Shown here piece after piece: positions 12,073 through 32,523 of a stretch of 64,000 bases of DNA. The DNA is from Heterocephalus glaber. Its lineage: Eukaryota; Chordata; Mammalia; Rodentia; Bathyergidae. Numbering within the stretch: position 1 is the stretch's first letter; each line of letters begins with the position of its first letter. The DNA is taken from the NCBI RefSeq assembly GCF_000247695.1, contig NW_004624801.1, positions 6,310,977-6,374,976 of the forward strand, written 5' to 3'. The notes under the pieces are model-generated. The model saw only the letters and a list, made by a program, of their open reading frames with translations, was not told the DNA's origin and searched no databases. A program made the position numbers and the translations under genes.

Positions 12073-12851
12073 GTCTTCAAGTGCCAGGTCTCCTCTCCCC
12101 TGATAGAGGTTAGCCCCCTCCCTGCTTGAGGACAGGACTCTCCCTAAGGAGACATTGCCACCCCCACCCCGGCCCCAGGTAGCTAGTCCACTTTTTCCCT
12201 CCTTGTGCAGACCAGTAATGAAGGTAAATGACAGCATAACCCGCTGACAAGGTGCTGGGTGGAGTCCGGGGAGGGAGGTCCTGGGCAATGGGCGCTGCAG
12301 GAGCAGGAGAGCAGGCCTGAGGATGCAGCGTGCTGCGCAGGAGTGTGTGGTATGGGAGCGCTTTCCGATATTAGAGGGCTTATCATCCCAGAAGTTGGGG
12401 CAAAGCCACTCAAGCGTAGCACTCTGACTGTTGGAGAAAGTGATCTCGAGCACTCCTCCCCCGGTTGGCCCTACACTGGTGACTGGAAGCTGGGAATTCT
12501 CCAGTATCGCCCTCAGCTGAAGAGAGCAGCCTGCCCCAGGCTTGGGCAAGACCAAAAAGTCTCTCTGGCCTAGATCTGCAAGGGTTTCTCAGCTCCGGAG
12601 CGCCCTCTAGTTACGGGCCAAGGCATTGGCCCTGCTCGACTTCTCCCTCCTCCAAGCGTCGCTTCCCTTGCTCCCCGGAAGGGGTCGCTCTTGAGAGCTC
12701 CTCGCACTAGGCCGGCTGCCCCTGCTGTTCCCCTGGGGACGTGGTGACGGACAGGTGAACACTGGAAGGCAAAATATGTGCAGAGCCGTGGTTGTGGGGC
12801 AGACTTTGGAGGCAGGGGAGGAGTTGAAAAAAGCCACCATCAAAATCACCA

Positions 12852-13062
12852 GAAACCTGGGTGAGGTGGCACACACCAGTAATCCCAGCTCTCTGGGAGG
12901 CTGAGGCAGGATTGTAAACTCAACCCTAGCTTGGGCAACTTGGCAATTTAGTGAGACCTTGTCTCAGAAGTTTTTAAAAAATTATGAAGGACTGGGAATG
13001 TAGCTTGGTGCAAAGGCCCTGGGTTCAATCCCCAGTACAGTACAGTAAACAAAACAAACACA
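12852..13062 (+). repeat. B4-type SINE
   Basis: B1 half (GGTGGCACACACCAGTAATC) followed by the ID-like half (GGTGCAAAGGCCCTGGGTTC) and a CAAA tail. Confidence 0.85.
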
Positions 13063-13377
13063 AACAAGCAGAATACCAGAAAATGCAACTATTTTTGCAC
13101 AAGTGCCAAGAGAGAGCACTGTCCTCCCTGCCCCACCTGGCTTTCAGCGGCTGCACAGGGGACGCTGCAGTCTCCAAGGTACAGTTAAGGCATCTCTCTC
13201 AGGGTCCTCCTCTTGGCCTCCCCCAGGTGGACTCCTTTCGGCCTAGAGAGGAGCAGGCACAGCTCTCAGCCGGAAGCTCCCTCTGCCTGGGACAGGCCTC
13301 CCTCCCCAGGTGGAGGCTTACTGTGCACCCACTTCATCAGCTGCTGTGGGCTCTGGGTCCCAGGATAGGTGTGGGGG

Positions 13378-13560
13378 GGGCAGTGTATCCTTCTGCCTCA
13401 GCCTCCCCAGTGCTAGGATTACAGGCATGTGTAATCACCATGCTAAACAGTATTTTTTGTTATTTGTTTTGAGTCCAAGCTAGGCTCAAACTTGTAATCC
13501 TCCTGTCTCAGCGTCCTGGTGTGCTGGGATTACAGGTCTGCATGCCTGGCTCTTCCGTTC
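13378..13560 (-). repeat. Two partial reverse B1-like SINEs
   Basis: CTCAGCCTCCCCAGTGCTAG and, further on, a second TGTGCTGGGATTACAGG block. Confidence 0.75.
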
Positions 13561-13639
13561 GTTCTTGGCAGCATTCGATGCTGCTGGCTGCCTTGTCCTT
13601 TGGACAGGCTCTCATAGATGTGAGTTGTGTCCTGATCAT

Positions 13640-13985
13640 CCCTTCTCATTCCCTCAGCTTTCTTCCTGTTAATGCCTCCTCTCCCAAACAGTGGTCATCC
13701 CCAAAGCTTGGCCCTCAGTGTGTTTTCAAGGATCATCCAAATTGCAGCTTAGTTCTTTTCACTCCTCTTGGTGCTGAGTAATATTTCATCACATGCACAG
13801 ACCTCAGTTTGCTTGTCTAGTCACCCCTTAAGGAGACAATAACTTTTAAAAGTAGACTTTATTAGTTAGGGTCACAGAAAAATTGAGTGGAAAGCACAGA
13901 TTTCCCATATGCCTCCTATCTGCCCACAGCCTCCCCCACAATCAATGTCCTCCACCAGAGTTGCCTGTTTGTTGGCATCATTGAA
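13640..13985 (-). repeat. Old L1 3' fragment
   Basis: Antisense L1M-like sequence: GAGTAATATTTCATCACATG, then the GATTTCCCATATGCC and CAGCCTCCCCCACAATCAA blocks typical of ancient L1 3' ends. Confidence 0.6.
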
Positions 13986-13989
13986 CACT

Positions 13990-14145
13990 GATGCCTGGTG
14001 CAGTGGCACACACCTGTAATTCCAGCACTGAGTGAGGGAGGCTGAGGCAGGAGGATCAGTGCAAGTTCGAGGCTAGCCTGGGCTATGTAGTGAGTTCAAG
14101 GCCACCCTGAACTACATAGCAAGACCTTGTCTCAAGAAATCAGAA
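13990..14145 (+). repeat. B1-like SINE
   Basis: GGTGCAGTGGCACACACCTG to ACCTTGTCTCAAG, with the tandem GAGTTCAAGGCCACCCTGAA segment. Confidence 0.85.
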
Positions 14146-14159
14146 AAGAGACGGGGGAT

Positions 14160-14362
14160 GAGGTTGGCTGTGAGTAGCGCAAACCTGTAATCTCAGCACT
14201 TTGGGAGGCTGAAGGAGGAGGATCACAAGCTCGAGTCCTGCCCGGGCAACTGAGTGACTTAGCAAGACCCAAAATAAAAAAACAAAAAGTTCTGGGGATG
14301 TAGCTGAGTGTGAAGGCCCTGGGTTTGATCCCCAGTACAGAAAAAAGAAAGAGAGAGAGAGA
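14160..14362 (+). repeat. B4-type SINE
   Basis: B1 half plus ID-like half ending TTTGATCCCCAGTACAG, with a GA-rich tail. Confidence 0.85.
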
Positions 14363-14404
14363 AAGACATTATATCACCAGAGCACATAGTTAGCATGAGG
14401 GTCA

Positions 14405-14825
14405 CTGTTACGGCTGTGTCTAGATGCCCCCCAAAGCCTCATGCAGTCATAGGTGGGGCTTTTTCAGAGGTGCCTGGATCTGGGGTGTGTGATTGATTCA
14501 TGGTGCAATGCTAAGATTAAGGGTGGGTGATTACTAAATTGGTCCACTGATTGGTTTGGTACCGCCCTATTTCTAGTAGCTTGGATACAATATAAGGGAC
14601 AGAAAGAGGCTTGTCTTGTCCCTTGCTTGCTTTGCTACCTTCTGCCAACCATGCCATTGACTATTTCTCCTCTGTGCTGCCCCACTGCGATGCCACCCTG
14701 CCTTGGAGCCAGCCAATTATGGACTGAGACCTCTGCAAACTCTGAGCCAAATAAACCTTTCCTCCTTTAACTTTGGGTGTCGGGTATTTTGTCTCAGCAA
14801 TGAAACAAAAGTAACTAAGAGTCAC
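14405..14825 (+). repeat. LTR-like repeat, probable MaLR/MLT family
   Basis: The 3' half GAGCCAAATAAACCTTTCCT through GTATTTTGTCTCAGCAATGA and GTAACTAAGA matches a common mammalian LTR-type repeat end. The internal CCAGCCAATTATGGACTGAG is also characteristic. Confidence 0.55.
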
Positions 14826-14929
14826 TCTTCAGATCTGGACAAATGTACAATGACACACTCCTACCTTTACGGTATCATATAGCATAGTTTCACTGCCCTA
14901 AAACTACTCTGTGTGCTAGGGGTGTTAAC

Positions 14930-15014
14930 TTTTTTGTGTGTGTGCCGGGGATCGAACTTGGATCCTTGCACTTGTGCAGCAGGCGGCGAAACCACTGAGC
15001 TAAATCTCTGGCCC
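14930..15014 (-). repeat. ID-type SINE
   Basis: Reverse ID with a GTGTGTG-containing tail. Flanking GTTAACTTTT duplication. Confidence 0.88.
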
Positions 15015-15619
15015 AAGGTGTGTTAACTTTTAAGGGACAGACAGGAGAGGGGTCAGGAAGGAGATGGTGAAGAACCAGGCAAGGAGGAGGTCACAGGAGG
15101 AGAGGCTCCCTGTCTAGGACACCCCCATTTACACCAGCAGCCCTGGTCTACTTCACTGTCAAAGGCAGCCAGTTGGAGGGTTCACTGCATGCTCCCCTGT
15201 GCTTCTTCCAGGAGAAGTTGGATATGATGAGAACTGAGCAGTATGCATCAGATCTGCCCACTAAGGACTCTTGTAGGAATGATTTAGGGCAGGTGGGGGT
15301 GTGTTCATCTATTTTCCATTGCTATAATGAAATACTTGAGGCTGGATATTTTATAAAGAAAAGAGGTTTAGTTAGCTTATGGTTTTAGAGAGTAAAAGTC
15401 CAAGATTGGGTAGGCCCATGTGTTTGGCCTCTGGTGAGGACCTCTCAGCAGCTGTATCACATTATGGCAGGAGTGGGAGTGAGAGAAGAGATCACAGGGC
15501 AAGAGAGAGGTTAGGGAGAAGCCAGGCAAGCTCTTTTTTTTCCCCTGCTCCCTTGAGTCCTGGAGGTGGAACCCAGACTTCACACATCCTAGGCAGATGC
15601 CCCACTACTGAACTATATC

Positions 15620-16007
15620 TCCAGCCCTTTTTATTTTTATTTTTATTATTTTATTTTGAGACAGGGTCTCACTATGTAGTTCAGGCTGGCCTTGAACTCA
15701 CTAAGTAGTCCAGGCTGGCCTCAAACTTGCGGTGGCCCTCCTGCCTTAGCTTCCTGGGCACCAGCATGTCTGGCACAGCCCTTTTTAAAATTTTTATTTT
15801 GTTTGATTTTTTTGGTACCAGGGATCGAACTTGGGACCTTACGCTTGCAAGGCAGGCGCCAGAACCATGGAGCTAAATCCCCGGCCCTAAAATGTTTATT
15901 TTGAACAGGGTCTTGTCAACTTGCCCAGGCTGGCCTTGAACTTGTGATTCTCCTGCCTCATTCTTCCAAGTGGCTGGGATTACAGGTGTCTGCCACTATG
16001 CCCTGCT
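15620..16007 (-). repeat. Reverse B1/B4-like SINEs with nested ID
   Basis: A reverse B1 at 15620-15780 and a second reverse B1 at 15888-16007 flank the ID at 15805-15887. Confidence 0.75.
15805..15887 (-). repeat. ID-type SINE nested in B1-type SINEs
   Basis: Full reverse ID between two B1-like reverse segments. Confidence 0.88.
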
Positions 16008-16261
16008 GTTTTGTAACAACTCACAGTGACCTAATTACTTCCCACTTAAACCCACCCTCAAAGGTTCCACATCACCTCCCAACGCATGGCCCTGGGGTAC
16101 ACCCTGTAATCATATTCAAGCCGTGGCAGGAGGACAGCCTCCTGGTCACAGGCTGCGGCTGGGTGAGGGGTCGAGGAAGAACAAAGAGCTTGGGCATCTT
16201 GGGGCTCCCTCCAGGAAGGATGTCTTCTCTCACCCCTGAGCCCAGCAGAGCCTTAGCCATC

Positions 16262-16450
16262 TGTGGCTGGGTGTGGTGGTGCACATCTGTAATCCCAGCA
16301 CTCTGGGAGGCTGAGGCAGGTTGGAGCCCAGCTTGGGCAAGACCCTGTCCCAAGATTTTAAAAAATACAAAAGGAACAGGGAAAATAGCTTGGTGCAGAG
16401 GCCCTGGGTTCAATCTCCAGGAGCACAAAACAAAACAAAACAAAAGCAAA
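16262..16450 (+). repeat. B4-type SINE
   Basis: GGCTGGGTGTGGTGGTGCAC B1 half, then GGTGCAGAGGCCCTGGGTTC and a CAAAA tail. Confidence 0.85.
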
Positions 16451-16924
16451 ACCCTTCTAAGCAGCCAGGGGCAGGTGGAGCAGGCAGGAGAGACGAACAC
16501 CATCAGTAGGAAGGGATGGCATCCCCTGGGGAAGGCTGTAAACTGGATCTGCACGTTTCTGTAATTTTGTTTCTTTCCACGAATCCTTTCTGGGGTCCAC
16601 ATTGTCCCACACCTCTCCCCTGGCTGGGCCCTTTGGGGTACCCTCGGGTAACTTGCAGCAGCTCAGTGGGGTAGCTCCTGGTCTGGCGCACCCTTGACCT
16701 CTAGTGGTAGGAATTTGCCTGGGCTACAAAGGTTTGGATCCCTGCACTGTGAGCCTGGTGGGCTGTGGGATCTACGGCGGCTCAGGGGCTGTGTGAAAAC
16801 AGTGCAAAGTCACGGCCAGAAGGCTGCATGCGGAATGGGAGTGTGGAGCAGTGGCTCTCAGCCCTGGCTGAGCTGTTGGTCACCAGGGGCTTTTCAGTTC
16901 CAGAACTCCAACATCAGAATATCT

Positions 16925-17010
16925 GGGGGCCGGGGATTTAGCTCAGTGGTTTCGCTGCCTGCTGTGCAAGTGCAAGGACCCGAGTTCGATCCCCGGTACC
17001 AAAAAAAAAA
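16925..17010 (+). repeat. ID-type SINE
   Basis: Near-consensus ID with GAATATCTGGG / GAATGTCTGGG duplication. Confidence 0.92.
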
Positions 17011-17382
17011 GAATGTCTGGGAAGGGTGCCAGAGATCCCAGGTGAGTCGCATGTGCAGCCAGGAGTGAGAACCCTGCTTTGGATAGGGAGAGTTGGATGG
17101 GCCACAGTAATGTGGGTTCAGCCAGTTATGGACACACACAACAGCTGCTACCTTACAGGGCGCACATCCTCCCCTGACCACAGTGTGGCAAGCTCTTCTT
17201 CCTGGCTCCCTTGCCCCCTGGTCCCTGGTCTGTGCCACCCACGCCTTTCCTCAGACCTCCTAAACAGGGTCACCAGATTAAACACAGGATGCCTGGTGAC
17301 GTTTGACTTTTGGATAAACAGTTGACTGTTTAGTTTAAGCATGTTCCAAATATTGTATAGACATCTACTTACCTCTTTGTTC

Positions 17383-17467
17383 TTTTTTTTTTTGGTACCG
17401 GGGATCGAACTCGGGTCCTTGTGCTTGCTAGGCAGGCGGTGGAACCATGGAGCTACATCCCTGGCCC
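17383..17467 (-). repeat. ID-type SINE
   Basis: Reverse ID, T run at 17383-17394, about 48 bp from a plus-strand ID at 17515. Confidence 0.9.
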
Positions 17468-17514
17468 TGCCTCGTTGTTCATTACTCATTTGAAGTTCAG
17501 AAGTCACTGGGTAG

Positions 17515-17599
17515 GGGGTAGGGATGTAGCTCAGTGGTGTTGCACCTGCCTGGCAAGTGCAAGGTCCTGAGTTCGATTCCCAGTACTGGAAAAAAAAAA
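17515..17599 (+). repeat. ID-type SINE
   Basis: Plus-strand ID with a GTAGCTCAGTGGTGTTGCA A box and an A9 tail; partner of the inverted copy at 17383. Confidence 0.88.
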
Positions 17600-18044
17600 C
17601 CAACCACACAAACAGAAGTCTCTGGGTATCCATTCTATTTGCTGAATCTGGCACTCCCATCCAGAAAATGCCTTGCTGTTGATCAGATGAATTTGATCAG
17701 TTTCTCGTGGGAGGACCCTGCAGTGTTGGGAGGTGGTCAGGTTCTGAAATGCCTCAGGAGAGCCTCACAACATGGCTGGGACTAGAGATCAATACTGTGC
17801 TTCTTGATCTTGGGGTCTCGATGTCATTTCACTTTAGGGCACCCTGGTCTTCACACTCACCACCCCGTGGGCCTGCCTCCCTTTCCTTCTCATCGCTGAT
17901 GGTGTGTTTTCTTCTGGTTGACTGCTGGAGGCCCCAGTGATCCTTTCCCCTCCCCGCCCCTCTGTTTCTCTCTCCTGCTCCACAGATGGTTTTATCCAAT
18001 TTTAATATACTGCCTCATCCTGTTCTCTGAGGTTCAAGGCATTG

Positions 18045-18449
18045 TATTAGTCACCTTTGCGTTACTGGGACAAAACACTTGACAAACACAACTTAAAAGA
18101 GAAAAGGCTTATTTTGGCTTGTGAGTTCAGAGATTTTAGTCTACAGTCAGCTGGCTCCAAGGTAAAAACATCATGGCGGAAGGGCACGGCAGAGGAGGGC
18201 TGCTCGGCCCACGGCAACTGGAAGCAGAGGGTGAGAGCAGGGAAAGAACCAGAGACAGAGGAAGGGCACATTCCCATGATGGAATTCCTCCAGCTAGTTC
18301 CCTCCTAACAGCCATTCAGCTAATGAACTCATCAATGGGTTGATCTATTGATGAGGCCAGCAATCTCACGATCCGGTCATCTCTCTGGGTCCCACCTCTG
18401 GACACTGCCACATAAGTCTTTGGGGGACTCTTCATGTTTAAACCATAAC
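18045..18449 (+). repeat. MaLR-type solo LTR
   Basis: Starts TGTATTAGTCACCTTTGCGT and ends CTTCATGTTTAAACCATAAC, with the internal ACATCATGGCGGAAGGGCAC block, a layout known from MaLR LTRs. No internal retroviral sequence is attached. Confidence 0.6.
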
Positions 18450-19044
18450 ATGTTTCCAGGCCTTGTGGGTGGTCAACGGAAAGGAATGTAGATTCAGTGG
18501 CTTTCCCTTGAGCATCGCCAAAGCGTTGTGATTGGCCACCAGGGGGTGCAACTGAGTCAGGGACTCAGGACAAAGGAGGCCTCTCTGGGAGTGCTAGAGT
18601 GTGGAGGTGGGGCTGCCCAGCTGAGGTCGTGATGTGTTCCCCCTACCAGGTTCAAAGGTGAAGCCCGAGGGGTCTTTCTGGTCAACCTTGAGAAGTCTGT
18701 TGATGGTCCCCAGCAGGAGAAAGATGGGAAGCAGCCAGGAAGTAGGTGCTTGAGGCAGCATAGTGAGCCCCTTGGGTTCTGATGGGCCTCACACGGCAGA
18801 GAGGGGCCCTGGGAGAAGGGAACCCCAATGATAAAGAGAAGACTGCATGTGGTAGAGGTGTCTGGGCTGGCCTTGGGTCTCCCCAAGGTCAGGGCTAAGT
18901 ATGTGCCACGCAAAGCAGCCACTGCAGTCCCTCCCGAGGCCAGGTGAGAGCAGGCACACCTTCTGCAGTGAGGCAGCAGGAATGCACCTGAGGGCCAGGA
19001 CTTTGTTCGGGGATTTCAGGAGCCTAGGATGGGCAGGTGTGGAG

Positions 19045-19143
19045 ATGGTAGGATATAGCTCAGTGGCACCGCACCTGCCTGGCAAGCGCAAGGTCCTGAG
19101 TTCCATCTCCAGTATCCAAAACAAAAACCAAAACAAAACAAAA
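19045..19143 (+). repeat. ID-type SINE
   Basis: ID with ATATAGCTCAGTGGCACC and a CAAAA-repeat tail. Confidence 0.85.
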
Positions 19144-20280
19144 CAACAAAAGCCATAATGCGTGAATCAGCAGCTTCAGGAGTTTCTGCCAGCTCCCCCA
19201 CATATGCTTTCAACTGAGGAACTGAACATGGCCTTCCCAGCATCCCAGAGCCCCCGGGCAGCTGCTGACCTGGTCCTGACAGGCTCGGCAGAGCTCAGCG
19301 TCTCACAGTCCCACTCTTGTTCCCTGGCTCCTCTCAGTGTTGTGCTAGCATCACCCAAGGCGTTGCATTTCATGTGGTTTGTTCAGCAGGACCACACGCT
19401 ACTCTGTGCATATTCCACTGTCTTCATGGGATGGTCAGTATTTAGGTGGTTTCCAGTTCGGAAACCATGAAAAGTGTAGGTGGAAACCTCCCTGCTCTTT
19501 GAGGTTTGGTTTTGGACCTGAAGGAGTGGGATGGAGCCTGCTCCCTCCTCTTGAAAGTGGGGTTCATGCTCCCCTGACAGGACTGTCATGTGTATTGTGA
19601 AAGCTGCTTACTCAGGGCTCAGCATGAAGCAAGGGGCAGAAATGGCAACAGGGCACGCAGGTCACCTGGACGGGGGGAGCTCTGGGACGTGGGCAAGCTG
19701 GCCTCTGATAGGCAGCAGGTGAGGTGGTGGTGCCCAGCTGGTTGAGTAGTCCCTGTGCATCCACTGTGCCAGCACTGAGCAGAACAGGGACAGGGCCTGA
19801 GCCGCTAAGCCCTACTGGTAAACTGAACTGCAGGAGGCGGGGCTGGAGGATTAGAAAGCTCTGAGAATGCCAGCGGCACCTGCCACAACCTCCTTGAAGC
19901 CTGGAATCTGGGTTCCCTGGTTGCTGCATCTGTGGATGGGCTCCCAGGAACACTGGCTCTGTGGAGGGGACACTGAGGCCCCACTCCAAAGTCCTGGTAA
20001 GTGACCTCCGCTCCTGGCTCTCAGCTACGGGCTTTCTGAGAGTCTTTGAAGACAGAGGGAGGGAGGGGTGACCTGGGAGGGATGAACTGTGAAGACCTGG
20101 GAAGCTGCAGGGTGTCAGGGCCGAGGAGGTGCCCATATGGGCTCATCCTGTGAGCCGAGGGAGGGGCAGGCAGCGTTTATGTGCCCTCCATGCTTCTTCC
20201 ACCGCCCCCCGACTCCCTCTAACTCTATCCCCCATCTTGTGTGAACATGGCTCAGTCTCAAGCCCTCTAGACTCCTGAAG

Positions 20281-20575
20281 GGCCCACTTTCATTGTCTTT
20301 CTTTTGCTGTACTGGAGATTGAACCCAGGACTTTACACTAAGCTCAGTCACAGCCCTTTCAAAATTTTTTTGTTTTTTTGCTACTGGGGATCGAACTCAG
20401 ATCCTTGCACTTGCACAGCAGGCGGCGAAACCACTGAGCTAAATCCTTGGCCTTTCAAAAATTTTTTATTAAGACATGTTTGCTATGTTGTACGGGCTGG
20501 CCTTGAACTTGTGATCCTCTTGGCTCAGTTTCCAGGGCTCTGGGATTACAGGCGTGTATTACCACATCCAGCTAT
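20281..20575 (-). repeat. B4-type SINE, split by an ID
   Basis: The reverse ID-like half (TGGAGATTGAACCCAGGAC) and reverse B1 half (CTCTGGGATTACAGGCG) are separated by the ID at 20366-20452. Confidence 0.8.
20366..20452 (-). repeat. ID-type SINE nested in a B4 SINE
   Basis: Reverse ID splitting the B4 at 20281-20575. TTTCAAAATTTTTT duplication on both sides. Confidence 0.88.
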
Positions 20576-20599
20576 TAGGGCCCACTTTGATTAAGGGGC

Positions 20600-20687
20600 T
20601 TTCCCAGGCCTGAGGACTAAGGCTGCCTAAAAAGCTCCAAGTCATACTATCTTGCACCCAAAGGACCGTAAGTCTCTCCCTGGACAG
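20600..20687 (+). other. AANAT: Candidate AANAT noncoding first exon and proximal promoter
   Basis: AANAT in other mammals has a short noncoding first exon. Here a good donor (GACAG then GTAAGA) at 20688 and a good acceptor (CCCGCAG) ending at 21053 could join a noncoding exon ending at 20687 to 21054. An AT-rich CTAAAAAG box at about 20625 and a GATTA motif (reverse of the TAATC core bound by CRX/OTX) at about 20590 lie just upstream. CRX/OTX sites and CREs control AANAT in pineal and retina in other species. The exon start is not determinable. Confidence 0.3.
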
Positions 20688-21053
20688 GTAAGACAAGCCC
20701 CTCGAACCGCAATGTGGGAGGCCCAGGCACCTGCCCACCCTGCAGTTGCAGCAGAAGGGGTCACAGAGGCTCAGAGCATGTCTCAGGCTCCATCAAGCCC
20801 TGTCCTTCTCTTCCACCACCTCCTGACGCTCAGGAAGGCAGAGATCAAGTCCAGAGGTCTGGAGGGGCCACTCAGCATCCTGACCCCGAGAGCAAGTGGG
20901 GAGAGACAGCAGCCATGTCTGGGGTCCCTGGAAGCTGACCTGGAGAAAGAGCCCATCTCTTTAGGGGTTGACCCCACCCTGGTGCCGGATGCACTGCCTC
21001 TGCCTCTCCTCCCTGGAGATGGCTCAGACCCAACCCTCGAATGTGTCCCGCAG

Positions 21054-22294
<1,241 letters not shown>

Positions 22295-22870
22295 GCTGGG
22301 ATCCTCAGGGCCTCGGGAGGTGGGGAGACAGGCTGGGGCTCCCATCCGGCCTCCTCGTCTCCTTCTCTGCCCACCCCAGCCTGGCTGAGCTGGAGAGCCG
22401 ACAGCGATTCCCAGCCAGAGTAGTCAACAGAGAGGAGAGGGGGTGGCTTCGCCCGGTCCAGGCTGTTCAGATGGCAGGAATGCCGCGTCCTCTGTCCTCA
22501 CAAGGTCCCCTGGGCCTCCTGCCCTCCAAACTCTGTGCCCAAGACCAGAGTGGGTTGGTAAATGGGGATGGTGGGAGGGGTTTTCAGGTCCCTCCTGTAT
22601 TTCCTGCCTCATCCTGATTCTTGGGGGCCTCACCGTCACCCCTTCTCGGCCTTGGCCCCTCGCACCGGGGAGAGCCAGGAGCAGGATGGGGAGAGGCCAG
22701 GGGCCTGGCTGATGGGTGGCCCCGGGGCAGGGAAGTGCATATGAGGGGCCCTCCCTCCTCCTGCTGGGATCCCCCGTGTGCCCCACCCACCCCTCTTCCC
22801 TCCTGGCCATCCCACTGTCCCACATGGACTCCTCTGCCCCAGAATAAAGCAGTCATGTCCCAGTGCCTCC
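22295..22870 (+). other. AANAT: AANAT 3' UTR
   Basis: Noncoding sequence between the stop and the AATAAA at 22843-22848; cleavage is expected about 10-25 bp beyond. Open frames here lie on both strands of GC-rich DNA and are not conserved products. Confidence 0.65.
22843..22848 (+). terminator. AANAT: AANAT poly(A) signal AATAAA
   Basis: The only canonical AATAAA downstream of the AANAT stop before the converging RHBDF2 3' end. It is followed at 22896-22910 by a GT-rich stretch consistent with a downstream element. Confidence 0.65.
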
Positions 22871-23249
22871 TGGGTGACTTGCTGGTGTGCTGTGTGGCTC
22901 AGGGTGAGGCACAGGCGTGGTGAAGGGACTCGTCCCTGGCTGTAGTGGCAGGGCCTCACCTTCTCCTGCTACAGCGTCTCAGGCAAGGCAAGCCAGCAGC
23001 ATCCTCACTGCGAAGGTGGAGCAGGTTGGGGCAGGGCCCTGGGAGTTTAAGGATGCCGTTCAGTCCTTACAGGAGACCTGCCAAGGTCTTCCCTCTGGCT
23101 CCAAGATGGTTTCTGGTCCAACTAAATCCCAAAAAATCCCACAAGTTTTTTGCTGTCCCTTGATTTAAGCCACTGCCTCTGAGCTGATGGCCTCAGCCCC
23201 AAAAGTTCCAGCCTTCACTGCACTGGTGGTCTCAGTTCAAAGAGAGTAT
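22871..23249. other. AANAT-RHBDF2 tail-to-tail spacer
   Basis: About 0.4 kb of unique sequence between the two convergent poly(A) signals. No gene, SINE or structured RNA was seen. Confidence 0.5.
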
Positions 23250-24119
23250 TTCCACAAAGAATATCATTTAATACACTTGAGAAATCATCCATACAAAGTT
23301 AGCGTCACTTTTTAAAATTAGGACCCTAATATAAACTAGTCAAAAACAAAACGAAAAACAAAACCCTGACCCAAGCACAACTGAACCTCGGGCACCCCTG
23401 GGAGCAGGTCCCCAGCTCTGTCCCCTTCACTGGGGCAGAAGTGAGGCAGAGGTGGCGGCGGCGCCCACCTGGCATCAGACAGAACACGGGCGCCAGAGGG
23501 AGGAGTGAGGGGGGCTGGATCCAGCCTCTGTTGCTCAAAACAAGCAAAGGCTCCTGGTGTCCCTGTCCCTGTCTGCGCGTCGCCTTGCTTCGTCTGTCCG
23601 TACCATGGCCACAGCTCCTCCCAGATGCCGTCTGGAGCCTAAGGGGAGGCTCATGAGGCCTCAGATGAAGCAGGTGCACTCACGGGGGAGGCAGGAGAGG
23701 AGAAGCAGGAAGGGGACCGTGGTGGGGACCCTGGTCCTGGGGAAAGAGGGAGCGGCTCCGTGTCTGGCAAGGGCTTGCTCACAGTGACCGTGGGGAGAAG
23801 CACCAGCAGATGCAGAAGCCCCGGCCCTGGGAAGAAAGGAAACTGTCCCCAGAGGGGATCCTGCGAGAGGGGTCCCTATGAGGAGTCCTGGAACCAGACC
23901 CTCGGAGAAGCAGGGGTCCTCGTTGTCCCCAAGCCGGGCCAGGAACACCCAGGCCTGAGAAGGAGGGGCCCGCGCCCTGGGAACTGCCTTTACTGGCTGG
24001 CTCGCTCGGAATCAGCCTCGCCGCGTTGCGTTGGGTGAGTGCCTGGGCCTGGGGCCAGTGCCAGGGTCTCTGCTACGCACAGCAGCGCACGGTAGGCACG
24101 GTCCCTGCGACATCGGGGG
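23250..24119 (-). other. RHBDF2: RHBDF2 3' UTR
   Basis: Noncoding stretch between the stop at 24120-24122 and the candidate ATTAAA signal. No SINE insertion was seen. The exact cleavage site is inferred. Confidence 0.5.
23267..23272 (-). terminator. RHBDF2: RHBDF2 poly(A) signal ATTAAA (candidate)
   Basis: Read on the minus strand, ATTAAA occurs 0.85 kb past the RHBDF2 stop, followed by GATATTC and a T/G-containing tract. It is the nearest recognisable signal and gives a 3' UTR of about 0.87 kb. Confidence 0.45.
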
Positions 24120-32262
<8,143 letters not shown>

Positions 32263-32275
32263 GGTGGGCAGCAGC
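32263..32275 (-). other. RHBDF2: RHBDF2 5' UTR part of first coding exon
   Basis: Thirteen bases between a strong acceptor (TCTCTGTTCCAG) and the ATG. The rest of the 5' UTR must lie in an upstream exon. Confidence 0.6.
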
Positions 32276-32437
32276 CTGGAACAGAGACAGGGTGGGATGC
32301 AGTGGGGTGGCAGCACCTAAGGAGCTGAGGATGCTGGTCCCAGGGGAGGCAGCCTAGGCTCAGAGCCAAACTGCCCAGGGTTGGCTTAAAGGCAGACTGC
32401 ACCTGGCTGGGTGGCGCATCTATCCCCAGTCTATTTC

Positions 32438-32523
32438 TTTTTTTTTTTTGGTACCGGGGATCAAACTCAGGACCTTGCACTTTCGAGGCAGGCGCCAGCA
32501 CCACTGAGCTAAATCCCCAGCCC
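32438..32523 (-). repeat. ID-type SINE
   Basis: Reverse ID in RHBDF2 intron 1. CCCCAGTCTATTTCT duplicated on both sides. Confidence 0.9.

Larger units (their letters stand above)
15290..16130 (+). repeat. MaLR-type LTR (MST/THE-like), interrupted by SINEs
   Basis: The start (TTCCATTGCTATAATGAAAT, GGATATTTTATAAAGAAAAG) and end (CCTAATTACTTCCCACTTAA, TAATCATATTCAAGCCGTGG) match the remembered order of MST/THE1 LTRs. About 470 bp of reverse SINEs are inserted between. Confidence 0.55.
7021..20639. other. UBE2O-AANAT intergenic region
   Basis: About 13.6 kb with no supported gene. It is a mixture of SINEs and LTR/L1 fragments (listed separately) and unique sequence. GC-rich stretches at 9.5-12.8 kb and 18.5-20.3 kb contain open frames up to about 180 codons. 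None starts a recognisable domain, and several overlap on both strands, as expected of GC-rich noncoding DNA. Confidence 0.6.

Noticed and set aside
23441..24038. Short plus-strand frames opposite the RHBDF2 3' UTR
   Set aside because: No start context, domain or splice pattern; they are antisense to a 3' UTR.
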